64,000 nucleotides of DNA from positions 1 through 64,000 of the forward strand of contig NZ_KB908277.1 in NCBI RefSeq assembly GCF_000382405.1, in the 5' to 3' direction. Positions 59,050-64,000 of the stretch are shown piece by piece. A program made the position numbers and the translations under genes. The notes beneath the pieces were generated by a model that did no database searches, was not told where the DNA came from, and saw only the letters and a program-made list of their open reading frames with translations. This DNA comes from Mycobacterium sp. 141 (GTDB lineage Bacteria > Actinomycetota > Actinomycetes > Mycobacteriales > Mycobacteriaceae). Position 1 is the first letter of the stretch. Every line of letters starts with the position of its first letter.

Positions 59050-59740
59050 GCATCTCCCACACCAGGATCTCGGCGCCGGCCGTCGCCGTCACCCGCCGGC
59101 CACCGCACGCGCTCAGCCGTGCCGCGTCGCCCGTCGTCAGCTCGCCGGCGCCCTCAAGTGTCACCGCACCTCGCGCGACGAACAGGTGCACGTACGGGGC
59201 CTGTGGTAGCTCCAGCGCCTCGCCGGAGTGCAGCCGGGCGCCGTGCAGTGTGGCGTTGCGGTTGTGCAGGGAGACGGCCGCGTCGGTGGCGCCGGAAGCG
59301 ATGGGTGTCAGGGCATTGCCGAGCCGGATCTCCTGCTGTTGATAGCCCGGCGTCACGCTTGCCTCGTCGGGCAGCACCCACATCTGTACGAAATGCACTG
59401 GCGCGTCTTCGGATCCGTTCTGCTCGCAGTGCTGCACTCCGCTGCCTGCCGACATGCGTTGTGCCAGACCGGGATAGATCACTCCGGAGTTGCCCATCGA
59501 ATCCTTGTGGGCTAGTTCGCCTTCCAGCACCCAGGTGACGATCTCCATGTCCCGGTGCGGGTGTGTGTCAAAGCCGGCGCCACGAGCGACGATGTCGTCG
59601 TTGTTGACCAGCAGCAACCCGTGGTGGGTGTTGGTGGGATCGTAGTAATCGCCGAAGGAGAACGAATGTCGCGACTGCAGCCAGTCGGTCGTGGTGAGGC
59701 CACGGTCATCGGCGCGGCGGATGTCGACGATCGGGGGCAT
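59027..59740 (-). CDS. Pirin family protein, Rv0181c-like
   Basis: A 237-residue bicupin of the YhhW type. Metal ligands are visible in DTHPHRDMEIVTWVLEG and later GVQHCEQNGS. The order SFGDYYDPTNTHHGLLLVNN is characteristic. Relatives act as quercetin 2,3-dioxygenases or redox sensors. By position and size it matches Rv0181c, which lies next to sigG in M. tuberculosis; here an SDR gene and a DUF559-type gene are inserted between them. Confidence 0.85.
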   Translation of the reverse strand: MPPIVDIRRADDRGLTTTDWLQSRHSFSFGDYYDPTNTHHGLLLVNNDDIVARGAGFDTHPHRDMEIVTWVLEGELAHKDSMGNSGVIYPGLAQRMSAGSGVQHCEQNGSEDAPVHFVQMWVLPDEASVTPGYQQQEIRLGNALTPIASGATDAAVSLHNRNATLHGARLHSGEALELPQAPYVHLFVARGAVTLEGAGELTTGDAARLSACGGRRVTATAGAEILVWEMHAGLGGA

Positions 59741-59789
59741 GTGCCAAGCCTACTGCCGACCGACCGGTGGATCGGCTTACTCTGTCGAC

Positions 59790-60566
59790 GTGGATATCAA
59801 CGGAGTCAGCGCCATCGTCACCGGTGGTGCATCAGGTATCGGTGCGGCAACCGCCCGCCAGTTGGCAGCCAAGGGAGCCAAGGTCGTCATCGCCGACCTG
59901 CAGTCCGAGAAGGGCGAGGCGCTCGCCAAGGAACTCGGCGGCGTGTTCGTCAGCGTCGACGTCACCGACACCGCGCAGATCGAGGCCGCGGTCAACAAGG
60001 CCACCGAGCTCGGCCCGCTGCGCGTCTTGGTCAACTCGGCAGGCATCGGCTGGGCCCAGCGCACCATCGGTAAGGACGGCGAGTTCGCGTCGGCGCACAA
60101 TCTGGACGTCTACAAGAAGGTGCTCGCGATCAACCTTGTCGGCACCTTCGACGCCATCCGCTTGGCCGCCACCGCAATGAGCCGGTTGGACCCCACCGAG
60201 AGCGGCGAGCGCGGCGCGATCGTGAACATGACCAGCGTCGCGGCGTTCGACGGCCAGATCGGCCAGGCCGCGTACTCGTCGTCCAAAGGCGGCGTCGTGG
60301 GCCTGACCCTGCCGGTCGCGCGCGACCTGGCCGCGGTGGGTGTCCGCGTCAACACCGTGGCGCCGGGCCTCATCGACACCCCGATCTACGGGGAAGGAGA
60401 GGCGTCCGAAGCCTTCAAAGCCAAGCTCGGTGAGTCCGTGCTGTTCCCCCACCGCCTGGGCAAGCCCGAGGAGCTGGCCTCGATGGTCATCGAGCTGATC
60501 ACCAACTCCTACATGAACGCTGAGGTGGTCCGCGTCGACGGCGGTATCCGGATGCCACCCAAGTAA
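59790..60566 (+). CDS. Short-chain dehydrogenase/reductase (HSD10-like)
   Basis: A 258-residue SDR starting at GTG 59790. Cofactor motif TGGASGIG (about 12-19) and IADLQSEKG indicate NAD preference; NSAG, Ser in MTSVAAFDG and YSSSK supply the active site. The overall pattern (VDVTDTAQIEAAV, NLVGTFDAIRLAA) is that of 3-hydroxyacyl-CoA dehydrogenase type 2. It lies divergent from pirin with 49 bases between starts and is followed by the left palindrome of the DUF559 cassette. Confidence 0.85.
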   Translation: MDINGVSAIVTGGASGIGAATARQLAAKGAKVVIADLQSEKGEALAKELGGVFVSVDVTDTAQIEAAVNKATELGPLRVLVNSAGIGWAQRTIGKDGEFASAHNLDVYKKVLAINLVGTFDAIRLAATAMSRLDPTESGERGAIVNMTSVAAFDGQIGQAAYSSSKGGVVGLTLPVARDLAAVGVRVNTVAPGLIDTPIYGEGEASEAFKAKLGESVLFPHRLGKPEELASMVIELITNSYMNAEVVRVDGGIRMPPK

Positions 60567-60586
60567 CTTTTCCGCCGCTGGCGAGC

Positions 60587-60633
60587 GGCCAGTTAGTGCA
60601 CGCGATCGGCGGGTTTGCGTGTCGTAACCGGCC
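60587..60633. repeat. Left 47-base palindromic repeat flanking the DUF559-type gene
   Basis: GGCCAGTTAGTGCACGC, 13 bases, GCGTGTCGTAACCGGCC forms an imperfect inverted repeat with 13 of 17 positions paired. The arms are nearly the same as those at 61596-61642 (one mismatch in each arm apart from the junction base), and the total length is identical. It follows the SDR stop by 20 bases. Confidence 0.85.
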
Positions 60634-60739
60634 ACTGGAGGCGGTCGGGTTGTCCCCAGACCAGGGTTCATCCACAGGTCCGGGCACCAGGGGCGGCTCG
60701 GTCGGCCATCTCGTCGGCCCCTGCCGACACCGTGGGCGC
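60634..60739. promoter_or_regulatory. Leader of the DUF559-type gene, with two DnaA-box-like sites
   Basis: This stretch between the left palindrome and ATG 60740 contains TTGTCCCCA (60650-60658) and TCATCCACA (60668-60676), each differing at one position from the DnaA box TTRTCCACA. No obvious promoter hexamers stand out. The pairing may be chance, but it is unusual in a short leader. Confidence 0.35.
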
Positions 60740-61633
60740 ATGGTCCGACCGATTCTCGGGTCCGAGGCGCTTGCCGCGCGGGCAACGACCCGACGAGCCC
60801 TGGCAAGCCGGTATGACGCGATCTACCGCAACGTCTATCTGGCCAAGGGCGTGGAGTTGACGGCTGCGCATCGAGCCGAGGCGGCCTGGCTGTTCTCCGG
60901 GCGACAGGCGACGTTGGCAGGGCTGTCGGCGGCCGCGGTGTACGGCACGCGTTGGATCGACCCGACCGAGCCTGCCGAGCTGTATCGCCGCAATGGCAAG
61001 CCCGTCGCCGGGATTCTGGTCCACCGCGACGAACTTTTGGACGACGAGACTCGACTGTTCGCCGGGATCCCGGTGACGACGCCGGCGCGTACCGCGTTCG
61101 ACCTGGGTCGGCGCCGCGGCACGGACGAGGCGGTCATGCGGCTGGATGCGCTCGCGCAGGCGACGTTTGTGACGGCGGCTGACGTCGCACCTCTGGTGCA
61201 GCGCCATCCCGGCGTCCGTGGGCTGGTCCAACTGCGTGACGTGCTGGGCCTGATGGACGGCGGCGCCGAATCCCCACAGGAAACCCGTACCCGGCTGGTT
61301 CTCGTCAATGCCGGACTGTCCAAGCCGGATACGCAGATCGTGGTGCCGGGAGACTTCGGCGGCAGAAGTCATGCACGAATTGACATGGGCTACAAGAAGT
61401 TCAAGGTAGGTGTCGAGTACGAGGGCGCACAGCATTGGACAGATCCGCGGGTCCGTGCCAACGACATCGACCGCTATGCAGAATTGGCCGCGCTGGGCTG
61501 GTCGATCGTCCGCGTCGGGGCTGACCTGCTGCACCGCAGACTATGGGTTCTCGTCGCCCGAGTCTGCGCCGCGTTGCGGGCTGCCGGCGCCGAATGGCCA
61601 GTTATTGCACGGGTTTTGGGTGATCGCGTGTAG
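60740..61633 (+). CDS. DUF559-type endonuclease-domain protein with AbiEi-like N-terminus
   Basis: A 297-residue protein starting at ATG 60740. The N-terminal part (MVRPILGSEALAARATTRRA and RYDAIYRNVYLAKGVE) resembles the winged-helix antitoxin AbiEi, and GIPVTTPARTAFDLGRR is a recurring motif of this group. The C-terminal domain is Vsr-like/DUF559: Glu in SPQETRTRL, HARIDMGYKKFKVGVEYEGA, then WTDPRVRANDIDRYAELAAL, in line with a PD-(D/E)XK nuclease core. From memory this is a multicopy family in mycobacteria with no known function. Matching 47-base palindromes flank it, the right one containing the stop codon. Confidence 0.8.
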   Translation: MVRPILGSEALAARATTRRALASRYDAIYRNVYLAKGVELTAAHRAEAAWLFSGRQATLAGLSAAAVYGTRWIDPTEPAELYRRNGKPVAGILVHRDELLDDETRLFAGIPVTTPARTAFDLGRRRGTDEAVMRLDALAQATFVTAADVAPLVQRHPGVRGLVQLRDVLGLMDGGAESPQETRTRLVLVNAGLSKPDTQIVVPGDFGGRSHARIDMGYKKFKVGVEYEGAQHWTDPRVRANDIDRYAELAALGWSIVRVGADLLHRRLWVLVARVCAALRAAGAEWPVIARVLGDRV

Positions 61634-61642
61634 TAACCGGCC
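61596..61642. repeat. Right 47-base palindromic repeat, overlapping the end of the DUF559-type gene
   Basis: GGCCAGTTATTGCACG, a centre of 14 bases, and GCGTGTAGTAACCGGCC make an imperfect inverted repeat like that at 60587-60633. The right arm contains the TAG stop of the gene (61631-61633) and ends nine bases before the convergent sigG stop. Confidence 0.85.
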
Positions 61643-61651
61643 ACTCGGCGG

Positions 61652-62683
61652 CTAAAGGGAAGCCGGGAGCCCGAACTTCTCGAACAACGATGGGTCCATG
61701 AACGCCACCACATGGGAAATACCGGCGGCATTGATGGCCAACACGTGCAACTGAAACGCCTCGTGCACGCCCGTCTCGGGGCTGCGCATGTACATCGCCG
61801 CGGCCGGTTGATCGTTGGCAGTCGTGCGGATGAACCGCATGTCGCCGGCCTTCTCGGCGGGGCACTTGTGCCGAGACAGGTCGCCGATGGCCTGCGGACC
61901 GCGATACCAACTGTCGAACGGCGGCATCTCCCAGATGGCCTCGGCCGTGAACAACTCGACGAGTCTGTCGATGTCGTAAGCCTCGAACGCGGCGATGTAG
62001 CGGCTCAGCATGTGCTGCGCCTCGGGCGATTCGGGTGCGACGATCGGGCCGTCCTGCTTGGGGTTCGCGGCTTCGAGCTGCGCCCGGGCCCGCTGCAGCA
62101 GGCTGTTGACCGCGGCCGTCGAAGACCCTATCGCGTCGGCGACCTCGGCCGCCTTCCACTGCAGCACCTCACGCATCACCAACACCGCACGCTGGCGGGG
62201 GGACAGGTGCTGCAGTGCCGCCACGAACGCCAGCCGCACCGACTCGCGGTCGCCGACGATGTTCACCGGGTCGGAGGACTCATCGGGCAGCGGCTCCAGC
62301 CAGGGCACTTCGGGATGCTCGGTGATCGTGTCGGTGCCGGCTGAACTCGCAGTGCCCAGGCCTGACGGCAGGGGCCGGCGTTGACGGCTCTCCAGGGCGG
62401 TCAGGCAGGTGTTGGTGGCGATCCGGTACAGCCAGGTCCGCACCGAGGATTTGCCCTCGAAGCCCGCGTAGGATTTCCACGCGCGCAGATAGGTCTCCTG
62501 CACCAGATCCTCGGCGTCGTGCAGAGAACCGGTCATTCGGTAACAGTGTGCGAGCAGCTCTCGGCGGTAGCGCTGGGCATCGGCGAGGAACGCGTCAGCC
62601 GGACTTGCGTTCTCGCGTGCGGTGGCGTCGGGTGAAGGTGCGAGCACGGTCACGTCGTCGAGCCTACGCACGCCCACCGACAA
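61652..62683 (-). CDS. sigG: ECF RNA polymerase sigma factor SigG (with SnoaL-like C-terminus)
   Basis: A 343-residue ECF sigma factor of the SigG/SigJ-like (ECF41-related) kind. Region 2 is visible as AHCYRMTGSLHDAEDLVQET with YLRAWKSYAGFEGKSSVRTW, and region 4 as HLSPRQRAVLVMREVLQWKA. A C-terminal SnoaL/NTF2-like domain (about 225-340) follows, which in ECF41-type factors modulates activity without an anti-sigma factor. Position next to pirin and the Rv0183-like lipase matches Rv0182c. In M. tuberculosis SigG is induced in macrophages and DNA damage. Confidence 0.9.
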   Translation of the reverse strand: MSVGVRRLDDVTVLAPSPDATARENASPADAFLADAQRYRRELLAHCYRMTGSLHDAEDLVQETYLRAWKSYAGFEGKSSVRTWLYRIATNTCLTALESRQRRPLPSGLGTASSAGTDTITEHPEVPWLEPLPDESSDPVNIVGDRESVRLAFVAALQHLSPRQRAVLVMREVLQWKAAEVADAIGSSTAAVNSLLQRARAQLEAANPKQDGPIVAPESPEAQHMLSRYIAAFEAYDIDRLVELFTAEAIWEMPPFDSWYRGPQAIGDLSRHKCPAEKAGDMRFIRTTANDQPAAAMYMRSPETGVHEAFQLHVLAINAAGISHVVAFMDPSLFEKFGLPASL

Positions 62684-62696
62684 CTACGATCGAAAA

Positions 62697-63023
62697 ATGG
62701 CACGGCGGGGGGTCGAACGCTGGAACATCGCGGCGTTCGCGCTGTATATCCTGCTGATTCCGGTGGCTTTCACCGAGTTCATGATGGGCGCACTCGGCTT
62801 CGGAATGGCCACCGACGGCTGCCACGACGCTGCCTGCGATGCCGGCTATCACGAGAATGCCGCGATCCTCACGGTCGGTGTCGGGCTGGTCGTCGTGCTG
62901 GTGGCGACCGGAGCGCTGATGCTCTACGGTCAAACCCGCGAAAAGATCGTCATCGTGTGGCCGTTCGTTGCCGCGGCGGCGATGGCCGGTGTGTTCGTCC
63001 TCGGCATGGCGGTGCTGCATTAA
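62697..63023 (+). CDS. Small membrane protein, unknown function
   Basis: A 108-residue protein from ATG 62697 with three hydrophobic segments (about 13-36, 55-78, 84-106) and a pair of cysteines in DGCHDAACDAGYH between the first two, probably on the outer face. It is divergent from sigG with 13 bases between starts, so it may share promoter DNA with it, and is followed by the lipase gene. I do not recognise a family. Confidence 0.7.
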   Translation: MARRGVERWNIAAFALYILLIPVAFTEFMMGALGFGMATDGCHDAACDAGYHENAAILTVGVGLVVVLVATGALMLYGQTREKIVIVWPFVAAAAMAGVFVLGMAVLH

Positions 63024-63054
63024 CCGTTGATCGCGATCCCGCTACGCTCGCCTG

Positions 63055-63894
63055 ATGACCAGTACCCGTACCGAACGGACCTTCGACGGCGTCGGTGGGG
63101 TGCGCATTGTCTACGACGTGTGGAGCCCGGAGACTGCGCCGCGCGGAGTCATCGTGCTGTCGCACGGGCTGGGAGAATACGCAGGCCGCTACCACCACGT
63201 GGCGCAGCGCTTCGGCGAGGCCGGTTTGATCGTCTACGCCCTCGACCATCGTGGCCACGGGCGTTCCGGCGGCAAGCGGGTGTACCTGCGGGACATGTCG
63301 GAGTACGTCGGCGATTTCCACACCCTGGTCGGCGTCGCCGCCGCCGAGCATCCCGACCTCACCCGCATCGTGCTCGGCCACAGTATGGGTGGCGGCATCG
63401 TGTTCAGCTACGGCGTCGAATACCCCGACGAGTACACCGCCATGGTGCTTTCGGGGCCTGCGATCGCAGCGCAGGCCTCCCTGTCGCCGATGCTGGTCGT
63501 GGCGGCCAAGTTGCTGGGCCAGATCGCCCCGGGCTTGCCCGTCGAAGAGCTCGACGTGACGGCGATCTCCCGGGATCCGGCCGTGGTCGCCGCGTACAAC
63601 GCCGACCCGCTGGTGTGGCACGGCAAGGTGCCGGCGGGGATCGCCCGGGCGCTGATCCTCGTAGGCGAGACGATGCCGCAGCGGGCTTCCGCGCTGGCCG
63701 CGCCGCTGCTGGTGGTGCACGGTGAAAAGGATCGGCTGGTGCCCGTCGAAGGCAGTCACCGTCTCGTCGAGTGCGTGGCTGCCGAGGACGTCCACCTCAA
63801 GGTGTACCCGGGCCTGTACCACGAGGTGTTCAACGAGCCCGAGCAGGCGCTGGTGCTCGACGACGTCACGTCGTGGATCGAGGCACATCTGTGA
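63055..63894 (+). CDS. Monoacylglycerol lipase, Rv0183-like
   Basis: A 279-residue alpha/beta hydrolase, the same length as Rv0183. The nucleophile elbow is VLGHSMGGGIVFS (Ser near 110), the acid is in VHGEKDRLVPVEG and the His is in YPGLYHEVFNEPE. Rv0183 hydrolyses monoacylglycerols and is conserved even in M. leprae. Its stop overlaps the start of the next gene (GTGA). Confidence 0.9.
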   Translation: MTSTRTERTFDGVGGVRIVYDVWSPETAPRGVIVLSHGLGEYAGRYHHVAQRFGEAGLIVYALDHRGHGRSGGKRVYLRDMSEYVGDFHTLVGVAAAEHPDLTRIVLGHSMGGGIVFSYGVEYPDEYTAMVLSGPAIAAQASLSPMLVVAAKLLGQIAPGLPVEELDVTAISRDPAVVAAYNADPLVWHGKVPAGIARALILVGETMPQRASALAAPLLVVHGEKDRLVPVEGSHRLVECVAAEDVHLKVYPGLYHEVFNEPEQALVLDDVTSWIEAHL

Positions 63895-64000
63895 GACGAA
63901 TTGCCGCGGCACTGCTGGCGGTGCTGCTGCTGGCCGGTTGCGGATCCGGGCAGCCGGCCAAATGGGTGGACCAGGACGTCAGCTTCGACGCCGACGGTCT
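63891..64000 (+). CDS. Predicted lipoprotein (partial)
   Basis: The first 36 codons of a gene that runs off the right edge. GTG 63891 overlaps the lipase stop. The product begins VRRIAAALLAVLLLAGCGSG with lipobox LLAGC (Cys17), then KWVDQDVSFDADG, which resembles the entry strand of secreted alpha/beta hydrolases. The visible part is too short to name the family. Confidence 0.6.
   Translation, partial: MRRIAAALLAVLLLAGCGSGQPAKWVDQDVSFDADG

Noticed and set aside
1..64000. tRNA, rRNA, prophage, IS transposase and riboswitch genes
   Set aside because: I looked for cloverleaf-type dyads, transposase and integrase motifs and long structured leaders, and saw none that I could support.

Overview
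The window is high-GC actinobacterial DNA, and its gene content and gene order place it in a mycobacterium, most likely a fast-growing Mycolicibacterium-type species. The main evidence is the distal end of an ESX-1 type VII secretion locus (espL, eccE1, mycP1), a complete mce1 operon (yrbE1A to mam1D), and blocks collinear with the M. tuberculosis Rv0144-Rv0184 interval: a TetR regulator and SAM methyltransferase, an Rv0148-like SDR, ptbB-fadE2, pnt, an Rv0157A-like small ORF, Rv0158, Rv0163-Rv0164, mce1, pirin, sigG and Rv0183. Family names come from recognised motifs and remembered gene order; no database search was run.

Layout. 1-3822: ESX-1 tail, with an EspC-like substrate gene divergent from mycP1 and a strong terminator. 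3838-9650: a fructose phosphotransferase locus, fruR-fruK-fruA-ptsH on the minus strand and ptsI divergent from a shared operator region. 9706-14771: a pirin, an FUSC-type membrane protein, a TetR regulator and a SAM methyltransferase. 14774-18257: a 55-residue secreted peptide, an SDR, and the chain methyltransferase-DUF456-YceI, followed by a 440-base gap rich in repeats. 18258-27712: ptbB-fadE2, a SnoaL-like protein, an MFS exporter with a LysR regulator, a NarL-type two-component pair, an LCP ligase and an acyl-CoA dehydrogenase. 27749-35769: pntAB, CorA, several small or regulatory genes, a MarR-type regulator with a clear operator, a thioesterase and a TB18.5-like protein. 35770-36544: a repeat-bounded 165-base element and the wreck of fadD5. 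36545-49581: the mce1 lipid-importer operon with a 9-codon leader ORF. 49598-64000: a mixed region with a lipoprotein, a Pro/Gln/Asn-rich secreted protein, an RNase-barstar pair, an acyltransferase, sugar-acting secreted enzymes, pirin, an SDR, a DUF559 nuclease-like gene flanked by matching palindromes, sigG, a monoacylglycerol lipase and the start of a lipoprotein gene.

How the genes fit together. PtsI and HPr would feed phosphate to FruA, and FruK would turn fructose-1-phosphate into fructose-1,6-bisphosphate. The mce1 genes build a cell-envelope lipid importer: two YrbE permeases, six Mce subunits and four Mam accessory proteins. Around it lie beta-oxidation and lipid genes (two acyl-CoA dehydrogenases, a thioesterase, SDRs, a monoacylglycerol lipase). 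The usual upstream partners mce1R and intact fadD5 are missing.

The least explained features are (i) a bipartite palindromic repeat (GCGACNNNGTCGC, four bases, AGCCGGGCA) present five times at two sites, one of them where mce1R and the 5' part of fadD5 should be; (ii) a DUF559-type gene bracketed by two 47-base imperfect palindromes between pirin and sigG; and (iii) short tandem duplications at the 3' ends of several genes.
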